Shown piece by piece: positions 23,432 through 32,521 of a stretch of 64,000 nucleotides of DNA. A program made the translations under genes and the position numbers. Each line of letters begins with the position of its first letter. Positions within the stretch are counted from its first letter, which is position 1. Below the pieces are notes generated by a model. That model had not been told where the DNA came from. It searched no databases and was given only the letters and a program-made list of their open reading frames with translations. Origin of the DNA: Gemmatimonadaceae bacterium (GTDB lineage: Bacteria; Gemmatimonadota; Gemmatimonadetes; Gemmatimonadales; Gemmatimonadaceae); contig JAUQWM010000039.1 of the NCBI GenBank assembly GCA_030835125.1, forward strand, positions 1 to 64,000, read 5' to 3'.

Positions 23432-26332
23432 TCAGGCCTTGGCTTCGAGCCAGTTTGCGCCGACGCCCATGTCGACGACCAGGGGGACCGACAGCGCCGC
23501 CGCGTGCTCCATGGCGTCCCGCACGATCGCCACGACGGCATCCGTTTCCTCGACCGGGGCCTCGAATACCAGCTCGTCGTGGACCTGGAGCAGCATCCGC
23601 GCCTTCAGGCCACGGGAGGCGAGCGTTCCATGGATCCGGATCATCGCCACCTTGATGAGGTCGGCGGCGGACCCCTGGATCGGGGCATTCGTGGCGACGC
23701 GCTCGCCGAACGCCCGGATGTTGAAGTTGCGGTCGCGGAGCTCGGGGATGTAGCGGCGCCGATGGAAGATGGTCTCGACGTAGCCGTGCTCGCGAGCGGA
23801 CTCGACCTGTGCATCGAGATAGGCGCGCACGCCGCCGAAGCGCGTGAAGTACGTCTCGATGAACGCCTTGGCTTCGGCGTTGGTGATCCGGAGCTGCCTG
23901 GCGAGTGCATTGGCACCCTGCCCGTAGATCGTCGCGAAGTTGATCGTCTTCGCGCGCGAGCGCATCTCGCTGGTGACGTCGGCGACGTCGACACCGAAAA
24001 TCACGGCTGCGGTCTGTCGATGGATGTCCCCGCCTGACGCGAACGCGGCCACGAACGCCGGGTCACGCGACAGGTGGGCGAGCAGGCGCAGCTCGATCTG
24101 CGAATAGTCGGCGACGAGGAACTTCCAGCCCGCCTGCGCGACGAACCCGCGCCGGATGTCGCGGCCGAGCTCCCGGCGCACGGGGATATTCTGGAGGTTC
24201 GGGTCGCTCGACGAGAGGCGCCCGGTCGCGGCCACGGTCTGGTTGAAGGAGGTATGGAGACGGCCGTCACCCGGGTGCACCAGTTCCGGCAGGGTGTCGA
24301 GGTACGTCGACTCGAGCTTCGCGATCTCGCGATACTCCATCATCAGCGACGGCAACTGGTGTCCTTCCTCCGCCAGCTCCTGGAGGACGGATGCGTCGGT
24401 CGACGGGCCGGTCGCCGTGCGCTTGAGCACCGGGAGGCCGAGTTGCTCGAACAGGATGACGCGCAGTTGCTGGTTCGAGTTGATGTTGAACTCGCTGCCA
24501 GCGGCCGCGTAGATCTCCCGCTCGATCCGCTCACGCTCGGCGCGGAATCGGACCTTGAGCGAGTTGAACCAGTCGAGGTCGATACAGACGCCAGCCCGCT
24601 CCATGTCGGCGAGGACCCACGAGAGCGGCAGCTCGATGTCGCGGAGCAGGGATTGCTGTCCCTGTTGCGCCAGTTGCGCGTCGAAGATTTCGCGCAGGCG
24701 CCATGAGGCCTCGGCCTCGGCGCCGAAAAAGGTCGCGACCCCGGAGACCGGCACCGAGTCGAGCGCGATCTCGTCCTTGCCCTTGCCGACCAGCTCCTCG
24801 AAGCCGACGAGCGGCTGTCCGAGGAACTCGGCGGCGAGCAGGTCGAGTCCGTGGGACCGGCGGCCCGGGTCGAGCACGTAGCTGGCGAGCATGGTGTCGA
24901 AATCGACCCCGGCGAGCGCGACGCCGGCGCGCTGCAGGACAAGGAGGTCGAACTTCGCGTTATGCGCCGTCTTGGGGGCGGAGGCGTCGGCGAGCAGGGC
25001 GATGAGGCCGGACATCGCCTGGTCCCGGATCGACGGGAGGTTGACCGGGTCGGGCGCGCCCTCGGCGAGAAGGCGTGCCGCGATGCTGCCCGCGGCGGCC
25101 GCCTTTGTGCGCGCTGTCTTTGCCGGCGCGGCCGGCACCGTCCCGAGGAGATCGGCCTGCTCGGGACGCCACGGGCGATGGGCGAGCGGGAGGTACCAGG
25201 CCTCTCCTGCACGCACCGAGAGGGCGATGCCGACGAGCCGCGTGCGCAGCGGGTCGGTGCGCAGCGCTCCCGATTCGGGAACGGTGACCGTCCTGATCGC
25301 CACGTGACCGGCCGCACGAGCCTGCCTGACGATGGCCTCGACGTCCTCCACGCTCGAGGCAATGCGCGTTCCCAGGCTGACGGGCGCGGGGGATTCCGGT
25401 CGCGGCGCCTGGCGGTCGATGTCACGAAGGAGCGACGTGAATTCCAGCTCGACGAGGATGGGGCGCAGGGCCTCGAGGTCCGGCGATCGGCTCCGGAAGG
25501 CGCCGGCTTCGAAGGACACCGGCACGTCATCGCGGATCGTGACGAGCGTCCTGGACAGCCGTGCGCGATCCGGATTGGCGAGCAGGGCTTCGCGCGGACG
25601 CTTGCCCTTCACGGCGGGCGCGGCGCGGAGGATGGCCTCGAGGTCGCCGTACTCGGCGACCAGGTCGCGCGCGGTCTTGTCGCCGATCCCGGGCACGCCC
25701 GGCACGTTATCGGACGAATCGCCAACCAGGGCCAGGTAGTCCACCACGTGCGCGGGGGGCACGCCCAGCCGCTCGCTGGCGTTATGCATGCCGACCCAGT
25801 GTTCCTCGACCGCGGCGGGGCCACCTCGTCCCGGGTTGAGCAGCCAGACTCCCGGCCCGACGAGTTGCTGGAAGTCCTTGTCGCCGGACACGATCACCAC
25901 CTGGTACCCGGCGTCGACACCAAGCCTGGCCATCGTCCCGATGACGTCGTCGGCCTCATAGCCTTCGACTGCCACGACCGGTACGCGGTATGCCGCCAGG
26001 AGCTGGCCGATCCGGTCGAGCCCCCGGTCGAAGTCCGCCTGTAACTCCTCGTTCAGCTTCTGCCGGGTCGCCTTGTACTCGGGGTAGACCTCATGCCGAA
26101 ACGAGTCTCCCGAGTCGTGCACCCACGCGATGTAGTCGGGGTGGTGGGTCGTGAACAGGCGCTGGAGGAAGTTGGCGACGCCCCAGGCGGCCGACGTGTT
26201 TTCGCCCCTCGACGTCGTCAGGGGACGGGACAGCATCGCGAAGAACGCGCGGTAGATGAGCGCGTAGCCGTCGACGAGGAACAGTGTCGGATGACCCGGA
26301 CGGTTCGGGTCGGATTCTGGGGTGGGCGGCAA
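23432..26332 (-). CDS. polA: DNA polymerase I; proofreading site degenerate
   Basis: This 966-residue Pol I has three domains. The N-terminal 5'-3' exonuclease is intact (FLVDGYALIYRAFFA, EGYEADDVIGTMA, SGDKDFQQLV, GVPGIGDKTA). The polymerase domain has motif A (DYSQIELRLLAHLS), motif B (RAKTINFATIYGQ) and motif C (LLQVHDELVFEAP). The middle 3'-5' exonuclease domain keeps HNAKFD and DTMLASYVLD, but exo I reads VAIRTVTVPES where DxE is expected and exo III reads FGAEAEASWRL, so proofreading is probably lost, as in Taq polymerase. The start is TTG at 26332; no ATG is available near the conserved start. It fills gaps in repair and removes Okazaki primers. Confidence 0.95.
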   Translation of the reverse strand: MPPTPESDPNRPGHPTLFLVDGYALIYRAFFAMLSRPLTTSRGENTSAAWGVANFLQRLFTTHHPDYIAWVHDSGDSFRHEVYPEYKATRQKLNEELQADFDRGLDRIGQLLAAYRVPVVAVEGYEADDVIGTMARLGVDAGYQVVIVSGDKDFQQLVGPGVWLLNPGRGGPAAVEEHWVGMHNASERLGVPPAHVVDYLALVGDSSDNVPGVPGIGDKTARDLVAEYGDLEAILRAAPAVKGKRPREALLANPDRARLSRTLVTIRDDVPVSFEAGAFRSRSPDLEALRPILVELEFTSLLRDIDRQAPRPESPAPVSLGTRIASSVEDVEAIVRQARAAGHVAIRTVTVPESGALRTDPLRTRLVGIALSVRAGEAWYLPLAHRPWRPEQADLLGTVPAAPAKTARTKAAAAGSIAARLLAEGAPDPVNLPSIRDQAMSGLIALLADASAPKTAHNAKFDLLVLQRAGVALAGVDFDTMLASYVLDPGRRSHGLDLLAAEFLGQPLVGFEELVGKGKDEIALDSVPVSGVATFFGAEAEASWRLREIFDAQLAQQGQQSLLRDIELPLSWVLADMERAGVCIDLDWFNSLKVRFRAERERIEREIYAAAGSEFNINSNQQLRVILFEQLGLPVLKRTATGPSTDASVLQELAEEGHQLPSLMMEYREIAKLESTYLDTLPELVHPGDGRLHTSFNQTVAATGRLSSSDPNLQNIPVRRELGRDIRRGFVAQAGWKFLVADYSQIELRLLAHLSRDPAFVAAFASGGDIHRQTAAVIFGVDVADVTSEMRSRAKTINFATIYGQGANALARQLRITNAEAKAFIETYFTRFGGVRAYLDAQVESAREHGYVETIFHRRRYIPELRDRNFNIRAFGERVATNAPIQGSAADLIKVAMIRIHGTLASRGLKARMLLQVHDELVFEAPVEETDAVVAIVRDAMEHAAALSVPLVVDMGVGANWLEAKA

Positions 26333-26360
26333 CAGTCGTTGGGGACCGGGGAGCGGTCAC

Positions 26361-26397
26361 GAAAGAAAGCGCCCGCCTGCGCGATACGCAGGCGGGC
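26361..26397 (-). terminator. Intrinsic terminator of the cold-shock gene
   Basis: GCCCGCCTGCG (26371-26381) and CGCAGGCGGGC (26387-26397) form an 11-bp perfect stem with a 5-nt loop. Read on the minus strand it is followed by GCTTTCTTTC. It lies between the cold-shock gene and polA, both on the minus strand, so it separates their transcripts. Confidence 0.85.
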
Positions 26398-26439
26398 ACC
26401 GGGAAAGGCATAACCTCAGGAGTCAGGCAGCCACGGGGC

Positions 26440-26640
26440 TCAGACCCTGGTCACGTTGGCGGCGTGAAGTCCCTTGTTGCCGGACTGGATCTCGAAGTCG
26501 ACGACCTGTCCCTCGGCGAGGGTCTTGAATCCATCCATCTGGATTGCGGAGAAGTGGACGAACACGTCCTCTCCCGAGTCCTGCTCAATGAAGCCGTATC
26601 CCTTGGCGTCATTGAACCATTTGATCTTCCCTCGCGCCAT
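26440..26640 (-). CDS. Cold-shock domain protein (CspA family)
   Basis: The 66-residue single-domain OB-fold protein carries both RNA-binding motifs: KGYGFIEQ (RNP1) and DVFVHFSAI (RNP2), after the usual [10 protein letters not shown] start. Such proteins bind single-stranded nucleic acid and melt RNA structure, often as growth- or cold-regulated chaperones. The ATG at 26640 has an AGGAGG Shine-Dalgarno 9 nt upstream. The gene has its own consensus promoter (26718-26746), a 5' leader of roughly 70 nt and its own terminator, so it is a highly expressed monocistron. Confidence 0.96.
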   Translation of the reverse strand: MARGKIKWFNDAKGYGFIEQDSGEDVFVHFSAIQMDGFKTLAEGQVVDFEIQSGNKGLHAANVTRV

Positions 26641-26717
26641 TGCCCGGTGCCTCCTACTCGGTGAATCGACCCCGCACAAACATGGTGCAGGACAAACCGC
26701 TGTGGTTTGCGGCCACC

Positions 26718-26746
26718 TATATAGAGTCACCCGGACTGGCTGTCAA
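26718..26746 (-). promoter_or_regulatory. Sigma-70-type promoter of the cold-shock gene
   Basis: On the minus strand there is TTGACA (26746-26741), a 17-bp spacer, and TATATA (26723-26718). This is the best consensus promoter in the window. Transcription would start near 26711 and give a leader of about 70 nt before the AGGAGG and ATG. Confidence 0.88.
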
Positions 26747-26834
26747 GAGAACCCGTTGCGCCACAACGCGATACCGGATCAGACCGGCCCAAGCCCACGG
26801 AGAGCCCGGGGTTGGATCGGGCGAGTTCCTCCGA

Positions 26835-28238
26835 TTACTGAAGTATGACCCGCCTCACAAGGGCCTCGAATTCTGATTCCGTGGCAAGCGTCATACGCCA
26901 GCGGCCGAAGCCGGTCTGGTCCACGAACTCGATTCGAAGCCGGTGCTCGCGATACTCCCAGTACATCACGCTTCCGCGCCGCCCGATCTCCGACATGGTT
27001 GGTTCGTAGATCGCATCGGGCAGCCCAAGCGCAACGGCGACGCGGCCGCGATCAGTAAGCCACCCCGCGGTTCCCTCCTCGCGGTAGCGAGCATTGGCCT
27101 GCGCGATCCGGCTGAAGTAGTCGCGGAGTCCCTCATGCGCGGATGTCTGCTCGACCGGATCCGTCTCCCGGAGAAACCGCGCCCAGAGTCCGGCGCGCTC
27201 CTCGGTGGGGGCGTCCCGCATCTCCTGCAGGCGCTGCGGCGAGACGTAGTACCGCAAGTAGTCCAGCATCTGCGGGAAGGTGGCAACGGGCAGCTCGTCC
27301 CCGAAGGCGACGAAGAGCGGAACGCGTACGGTGTCGGAGCCCCCGACGCGGCTGAGTCCGAGGGTCATGACACCGACGCCGAGCCGCGCGATTGGCACGT
27401 TGAACGTCGAGCTGAAGTGATCACCGCGGCGGGGGAACTCGAGCGTGTCCGCCCAGAGCACATTGCGCGATTCGTCGGAGGTTACCACCAGCTGGGCCGG
27501 GAATGTCGTGCCCTGGCCATAGCCCTCCGCGTACATCACGAAAACGGAGTCACGGCCGAACACGGCGGTTGAGCGTGGCGTCGGCAGGATGGCGGGCGGG
27601 GCGCCGAGTTGCTCCCGGGGGCGTGCCTCGTAGACCGGCGTCGGCGAGGAGACCGAGCCGTCGGTATAGCGAGGGACTCCGATGGTCGCCTCGACGGCGC
27701 TGCCGCGTGTCGCGCCTTCGTCGCGAACGGTGAGGCGGAGGTCGTAGGTGCCGGGTGAGAGGTTGAGGACCTGCTTGAAGAGCACGCTCTCATCGTCCCG
27801 GGTGGTCTCCCGGAACGCGAGCACCCGGACCACTTCGCGACTGCGCAATTCCTGCACGACGGTCGTGCCGCTGCGGACCTCGATCGCGATATCGTACGCC
27901 GCGCGATACCGATCCCCCTCCTGACGGAACCTGAGGGCGCGATTCGCGAGAGAAACCGCCACCACGATGGTGGTGGAGTCATCCGACGAGCCGGCGAAGA
28001 AGGAGAGCGAGCCGACGAACGGGGTTTCCCCTGCCTCAGCCAGCAGGCCCATTCGGCGATAGAGAGTGACGACGTCGAACTGGCGCGGCACGCGTCCGGT
28101 GGCGGTCATGGATGCCGGCGGGGAGGGGGTTGGTGCGGCTCCGGGCGGCGGACCGCCACGACCCCCGCACGCCGCGCTCGCCAGGACCAGGACGCCGCCG
28201 ACGCACCTCGCCATCCACCGCACCCGAATCCCGCGCAT
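26835..28238 (-). CDS. GWxTD-domain lipoprotein
   Basis: The start at 28238 (GGAG 6 nt upstream) gives a 467-residue protein with a lipoprotein signal (ARCVGGVLVLASAAC, lipobox SAAC). A beta-rich middle part, with several strands of immunoglobulin-like appearance, leads to a C-terminal GWxTD domain: FPQMLDYLRYYVSPQRL, EGLRDYFSRIAQANARYREE, then GWLTDRGRVAVALG and YWEYREHRLRIEF. GWxTD proteins are common in Gemmatimonadota, Acidobacteriota and related phyla; no function has been established that I know of. It is divergent from a Ser/Thr kinase gene about 90 bp away. Confidence 0.87.
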   Translation of the reverse strand: MRGIRVRWMARCVGGVLVLASAACGGRGGPPPGAAPTPSPPASMTATGRVPRQFDVVTLYRRMGLLAEAGETPFVGSLSFFAGSSDDSTTIVVAVSLANRALRFRQEGDRYRAAYDIAIEVRSGTTVVQELRSREVVRVLAFRETTRDDESVLFKQVLNLSPGTYDLRLTVRDEGATRGSAVEATIGVPRYTDGSVSSPTPVYEARPREQLGAPPAILPTPRSTAVFGRDSVFVMYAEGYGQGTTFPAQLVVTSDESRNVLWADTLEFPRRGDHFSSTFNVPIARLGVGVMTLGLSRVGGSDTVRVPLFVAFGDELPVATFPQMLDYLRYYVSPQRLQEMRDAPTEERAGLWARFLRETDPVEQTSAHEGLRDYFSRIAQANARYREEGTAGWLTDRGRVAVALGLPDAIYEPTMSEIGRRGSVMYWEYREHRLRIEFVDQTGFGRWRMTLATESEFEALVRRVILQ

Positions 28239-28331
28239 TTCAGTCTCCATCGTCCGTTGGATCTCCTTCAAGGTACGTTCGGTGCCCCGACTTGCTTGCC
28301 GCCCCCTTCCCGTCGCATTAGGTTCGCGCCC

Positions 28332-29276
28332 GTGGCCAAGGAAAACCTCGCAGGTCAGAACATAGCCGGCTACTCGATCCTGGAGCTGGTGGGAGAAGGC
28401 GGCACGTCCGTCGTCTACCGCGCCACCCATCCCGAGCATGGGACGGTCGCCTTCAAGGCGCTCCGCGACAAGATGCGGCAGGACAAGACCGCACTGGCGC
28501 GTTTCACCCGGGAGGCGAACTTCGGGAAGCGGGTCATCCACCCGAACGTCATCCGGACCATAGAGACAGGCCAGGTCGATGGGATCCCCTACCTGGTCAT
28601 CGAGTGGGCGGGCGGCGACCTGCTGGAATCGTACGCGAAGAAGAACGCACCGATGCCGCGGGACGAGGTCGCCAACGTGATCATGCAGATCTCGGACGCC
28701 GTGGCGGCCGCCCACGAGTCCGGCATCGTCCATCGCGACCTGAAGCCCGACAACGCGATGTATGACCATGCGACGGGCACCCTGAAGCTGCTCGATTTCG
28801 GGATCGCGGCGGCAACCGATACGTCCCAGGACGAGCGCTTGACGCGCGCCGGCTACTTCGTCGGGACCCTGATGTACGTCGCGCCGGAAGCGCTTTCCGG
28901 TGCGCTCGTCACTCCAGCCGCAGACCAGTACAGCCTCGCCACGATCGCGTACCTGCTCCTGACGGGGTCCCTGCCATACCTGGCGAAGTCTCCCCGCGAG
29001 ATGTTCACCCAGTTGCTGTCGCAGCCGCCGATCCTGCTCAACAAGGCGCGGCCCGGGCTCGATTTCGGCCCCCGGGTGGAGGGTGTGATATCGAAGGGAC
29101 TCGCGCGCGAACCCGGCGACCGCTACCCGGACGTCCTGACCTTCGCCCGCGAGCTTCGCGATGCGCTGCTCGAGGCGCCGGGCGCCCGGCCTGCCAGCGC
29201 CCCCGGTGCTGCCGCCCCCGAAACCCCCGACGACGGGTTACTGTCGCGGATGAAGGGGCTGTTCCGGCGCGGGTGA
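28332..29276 (+). CDS. Soluble Ser/Thr protein kinase (PknB-like catalytic domain)
   Basis: From the GTG at 28332 the product has 314 residues that are almost only a Hanks-type kinase: Gly loop GEGGTSVVY (21-29), Lys42 in VAFKALRD, HRDLKPDN (134-141), DFG (155-157), the APE-like VAPEALSG and a DQYSLATIAYLLLTG helix. All catalytic residues are present. The C-terminal tail is short, basic and amphipathic (LLSRMKGLFRRG) with no transmembrane helix or sensor domain, so it should be cytosolic or weakly membrane-associated. It precedes pyrE by 33 bp; a functional link is not obvious. A GWxTD lipoprotein gene is divergent. Confidence 0.92.
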   Translation: MAKENLAGQNIAGYSILELVGEGGTSVVYRATHPEHGTVAFKALRDKMRQDKTALARFTREANFGKRVIHPNVIRTIETGQVDGIPYLVIEWAGGDLLESYAKKNAPMPRDEVANVIMQISDAVAAAHESGIVHRDLKPDNAMYDHATGTLKLLDFGIAAATDTSQDERLTRAGYFVGTLMYVAPEALSGALVTPAADQYSLATIAYLLLTGSLPYLAKSPREMFTQLLSQPPILLNKARPGLDFGPRVEGVISKGLAREPGDRYPDVLTFARELRDALLEAPGARPASAPGAAAPETPDDGLLSRMKGLFRRG

Positions 29277-29309
29277 ACCAACCCTGCCGCCGCCGGAGCG
29301 CCGCGACCC

Positions 29310-29888
29310 ATGAGTGACCGGGACATACTCGCCAGGCTCCTGGCCCAGCGCTCCGTGCGCCGGGGACGGTTCACGCTCGCGTCCGGCCGTGAATCGAGCC
29401 ACTACGTTGATGCGCGCCTGACGACGATGAGCCCGGAGGGGCTGGCGCTGATCGGGCCCTTGGCGCTCCAGGCGATCCGCGAGCGCCAGTGGGCGGTCGA
29501 CGCCGTCGGTGGACTGACGCTGGGCGCTGATCCCATCGCGTATGCCATCGCCATGGCAAGCGTCGCCTCACCGCCGCTGGTGCGTGCGTTCACCGTCCGC
29601 AAGGAAGCGAAGCAGCACGGGACCGGCCGGCTGATCGAGGGCCCGATGCGTGAGGGTGATGCCGTCGTGGTGATCGAAGACGTGATCACGACCGGCGGAT
29701 CGGCACTCAAGGCAGCGGAAGCGATCCAGCGCGCGGGCGCGCGCATCTCCGGCATCCTGGCGCTGGTCGATCGCGAGGAAGGCGGGCGGGCCGTGCTCGA
29801 GGAGCGTGGATTCGAGGTCACGTGCCTGGCGACACTCTCACAGCTCCTCGACGAGGACGCGAGCGCGGCGACGCCTCAACCGTCATAG
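29310..29888 (+). CDS. pyrE: Orotate phosphoribosyltransferase
   Basis: PyrE makes orotidine-5'-phosphate from orotate and PRPP in pyrimidine synthesis. The 192-residue protein shows FTLASGRESSHYVDAR for orotate binding, the VRKEAKQHGTGRLIEG flexible loop with its catalytic Lys residues, and the PRPP signature VVVIEDVITTGGSALKA. Length and order are standard. Its 3' end overlaps by 13 bp the end of the convergent AraC-type gene. upp, the pyrimidine salvage gene, is 9 kb away. Confidence 0.94.
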   Translation: MSDRDILARLLAQRSVRRGRFTLASGRESSHYVDARLTTMSPEGLALIGPLALQAIRERQWAVDAVGGLTLGADPIAYAIAMASVASPPLVRAFTVRKEAKQHGTGRLIEGPMREGDAVVVIEDVITTGGSALKAAEAIQRAGARISGILALVDREEGGRAVLEERGFEVTCLATLSQLLDEDASAATPQPS

Positions 29889-30769
29889 GTCGCGTGCCGC
29901 GGGCGCCGCGTCGTCGTGCCCACTCGCAGGGGATCGAACGCACGCAGCCGGACCACATGGGGCAGGACCAGCTCGTCGCGAAAGTACTGGAGCATGCCTT
30001 CGCCATCGTAGCGATCGCGAAACTCCAGGGCCGTCATCCGCAGGACGGAACGCAGGTGTCGCCCAAAGGCCTGTGGTGAGCTGTAGTCGAGCTCATTCGC
30101 GACCAGGGTGATCGACAGGCCCGGGTTCTCGAACAGCCGCGCGGCGCACACCAGGCGGGCCATGGACAGGTAGTGCTTGGGTGCGGGCAGCGCGGCGCGG
30201 ATGAAACGGCTCATGAGGGTGGAAGGAATCACCCCGATCGAACTCGCGAGCTCCTGGATGGTCCGCGTGCCCGCACCCTCCTCGAACAGGGCACGAAAGA
30301 ACCGATGACACCCTTCCGGCGCATCGCCCAGGTCCTCGGCCACGCGCGCCAGCGCGACCCTGTGGATCTCGGTGGCCTGGTCGTGGAGGAGGACAGACCG
30401 CAGTTGTTGCCATCCGCGGGGCTCACGCACGTCCACCAGCGTGCGCACGCCGCATCGTCCCAGCACCAGCACCGCCTGCGCCGTCTGTGGCGACAGGTTC
30501 GAGAGCAGCGCGACCGCGGGCACACGGGGAAATTCGCGGACGACGCGGGCGACGCCCGGCAAGTCGCCAGGCTCGCACCTGGCGATCGACACGATCACCG
30601 CGGCGGCACGGTGATCACGAAGGTCCCGCAGGGCGTCGTTGAGTGTCTCGCGATGCCACGCCCGGTAGATCCCCTGTCCGGCGGCGTCGACGCGCAGGCG
30701 TTCGTCAGGGGTGAGCACGGTGGTGATGCGCGGTACGAGCGCCGGATCGGGGGTGCTGGCGAAGTGCAT
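29876..30769 (-). CDS. AraC-family transcriptional regulator
   Basis: The start at 30769 gives 297 residues. The C-terminal 90 or so residues are a double-HTH AraC domain: first helix pair around TIQELASSIGVIPSTLMSRF, second around SITLVANELDYSSPQAFGRH with the LRSVLRMTALEFR tail. The N-terminal 150 residues have alternating beta/alpha segments (AAAVIVSIARC, VPAVALLSN, CGVRTLVDV) reminiscent of a receiver fold, but the acidic phospho-site pocket is not evident. Targets are unknown; the divergent transcript is the RNase P RNA. An ATG at 30850 would add a non-conserved extension. Confidence 0.82.
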   Translation of the reverse strand: MHFASTPDPALVPRITTVLTPDERLRVDAAGQGIYRAWHRETLNDALRDLRDHRAAAVIVSIARCEPGDLPGVARVVREFPRVPAVALLSNLSPQTAQAVLVLGRCGVRTLVDVREPRGWQQLRSVLLHDQATEIHRVALARVAEDLGDAPEGCHRFFRALFEEGAGTRTIQELASSIGVIPSTLMSRFIRAALPAPKHYLSMARLVCAARLFENPGLSITLVANELDYSSPQAFGRHLRSVLRMTALEFRDRYDGEGMLQYFRDELVLPHVVRLRAFDPLRVGTTTRRPRHATYDG

Positions 30770-30885
30770 TGGACCTGTGTCGGGGATCCGTTGCGACCGG
30801 CGCTGTCGGCCGGCTGCGGTGGATCGACTGGCACACGGTGCCGCAAGCACGTCACCTGCCCGTCACCGCCCGCTATATTCCGGGC

Positions 30886-31257
30886 GTGGGTAGCCGGGCA
30901 GCCGCAGGGCATTCCGTTCGCGGAACACCTTGAGGAAAGTCCGGGCTCCATGGGCAAGGCGCCAGGTAACCCCTGGGCACGGCCACACGCCGTGACGGAT
31001 AGTGCCACAGAAAACAGACCGCCACAGGGGATCGTGGTAAGGGTGAAACGGTGGGGTAAGAGCCCACCGCGCCTTCCGGCAACGGAGGCGGCACGGCAAA
31101 CCCCGCCGGAGCAAGGCCAAATAGGCGGCGAGGAGACGCCCTCTCCGATCAAGACGCCGCGGGTAGGCTGCACGAGGACGGGGGTGACCCCGTTCCCAGA
31201 GAAATGGCTGCCACGGAGCTTCGGCTCCGTACAGAACCCGGCTTACAGGCTACTCAT
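30886..31257 (+). ncRNA. rnpB: RNase P RNA, bacterial class A
   Basis: The catalytic RNA of RNase P matures tRNA 5' ends. Hallmarks are GAGGAAAGTCCGGGCTCC near the 5' end, ACAGAAAACAGACCGCC, GGTAAGGGTGAAACGGTGGG, and ACAGAACCCGGCTTACAG near the 3' end, all in the expected order. The ends GTGGGTAGCC (30886-30895) and GGCTACTCAT (31248-31257) pair over 10 bp as P1. The size is about 372 nt. TATATT at 30874-30879 is a fitting -10 seven bases before the 5' end; the -35 is weak. Its protein partner rnpA is 3 kb away, beyond dnaN and dnaA. Confidence 0.95.
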
Positions 31258-31258
31258 G

Positions 31259-31291
31259 GCGACGCCCAGGGTCTCGGATCCTGGGCGTCGC
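31259..31291. terminator. Bidirectional hairpin terminator between rnpB and dnaN
   Basis: GCGACGCCCAGG (31259-31270) and CCTGGGCGTCGC (31280-31291) form a perfect 12-bp stem with a 9-nt loop. It immediately follows the P1 stem of rnpB and lies 20 bp beyond the dnaN stop, so it can serve both convergent transcripts. The following T-tract (TCATTTCC) is weak. Confidence 0.75.
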
Positions 31292-31311
31292 TCATTTCCG
31301 GTCATCGTGAA

Positions 31312-32424
31312 TCAGTCAACGAGGCGGAGCGGCATCACCAGGCAGACGTACTTGCCGGGACCGGCCCAGTTCTCCGGGAGCAGCGTGGCCGCGCGCTCCG
31401 CGGTCTTGAAGGTGAACCGCACTTCGTCGCTCGGCATGTACCTGAGGATCTCGAGCAGGTAGCTGCTGTTGAAGCCGATATCCAGCGCGTCGCCGGTGTA
31501 CTGCACGGGGATCTCGTCCTGGCCCTCCCCGACGTCCGGCGTCTGGACGGTAAACTTCAGCAGCGCCGTGTTGAAGGAGAGCTTGACGCGGTGCGTCTGG
31601 TCGGACGCGACGACCGACATGCGCCGCAGCGCGCTGACCAGCGACGGCCGATCGACGATCGCGAAGCGGTCGTTGTCGCGCGGGATGACCTGGTCGTAGT
31701 TCGGGTACGGGCCCTCGATGAGGCGCGTCGAGACGCTGGCGATGGGGCTGCGGAACGCGAGGTGGTTCTCGCCCTTGCCGATCTCGATTTCCTCCTCGGG
31801 AGGGAAGACCCGCCGGACCTGGTCGAGCGCACGCGGCGGCACGATGAAGTCGCCGGTCGCACCCGGGCCCACCTCGACGGGCGACTCCATGAGCGCCAGC
31901 CGGTGGCCGTTGGTGGCCACCATGCGCAGCAACTTGTCGCGCACTTCCCACAGGACGCCGTTGAGGATCGGTCGACTCTCCTCGGTGGACACGGCGAACG
32001 CGGTCCGCGAGATGAGCTCGTGCAGCACCGAGGACTTGACCCGCCAACCGGTGTTGAATTCGACCGGGGCGAAGGCCGGGTATTCGTCCCTTGGCAGGCC
32101 GAGGAGCTTGAACTTGGTGCGGCCGCACTCGAGCGTCGCGCGTTGCTCGCCGAGGGCCGCGATCTTCACCGGCGCCGGGGGAAGCTCTCGCGTGATCTCA
32201 CCGAGGCGCTTGGCCGGGAGCGTGAGGGCTCCCGGCACCTCCACGTCGGCGGGCACCTCGATCGACACCGCGACATCGAGGTCGGTGCCGGAGAAGCGCA
32301 CCCCGCGCTCGTTGGCCTCGACGAGGATGTTGGCCAGGACGGGAAGGGTCGTCTTCGCCGGCACTGCCGGCGCGACGTTGGTGAGTGCTTCCTGCAGCTT
32401 TTCGCGCGCGATGGTAAAGCGCAT
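31312..32424 (-). CDS. dnaN: DNA polymerase III beta sliding clamp
   Basis: The 370-residue clamp consists of three similar domains and encircles DNA as a dimer to tether Pol III and other clamp clients. Diagnostic segments are MRFTIAREKLQEALTNV, a TLPVLANIL strand, EESRPILNGVLWE, TNGHRLALME and, at the C-terminus, VCLVMPLRL, the hydrophobic client-binding pocket edge. It lies 97 bp downstream of dnaA on the same strand, the usual dnaA-dnaN order. The intervening gap is AT-rich around 32455-32480 and may hold a dnaN promoter. No recF follows; rnpB does instead. Confidence 0.96.
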   Translation of the reverse strand: MRFTIAREKLQEALTNVAPAVPAKTTLPVLANILVEANERGVRFSGTDLDVAVSIEVPADVEVPGALTLPAKRLGEITRELPPAPVKIAALGEQRATLECGRTKFKLLGLPRDEYPAFAPVEFNTGWRVKSSVLHELISRTAFAVSTEESRPILNGVLWEVRDKLLRMVATNGHRLALMESPVEVGPGATGDFIVPPRALDQVRRVFPPEEEIEIGKGENHLAFRSPIASVSTRLIEGPYPNYDQVIPRDNDRFAIVDRPSLVSALRRMSVVASDQTHRVKLSFNTALLKFTVQTPDVGEGQDEIPVQYTGDALDIGFNSSYLLEILRYMPSDEVRFTFKTAERAATLLPENWAGPGKYVCLVMPLRLVD

Positions 32425-32521
32425 GCACGAGCCTCGAAGTGGAAAGCGCTATTGCTGTTGATCTAAATAGATAAAGAACTACAGTGACAGCAGTGGTGTG
32501 GAGATGTGGCCAATAACTCGT

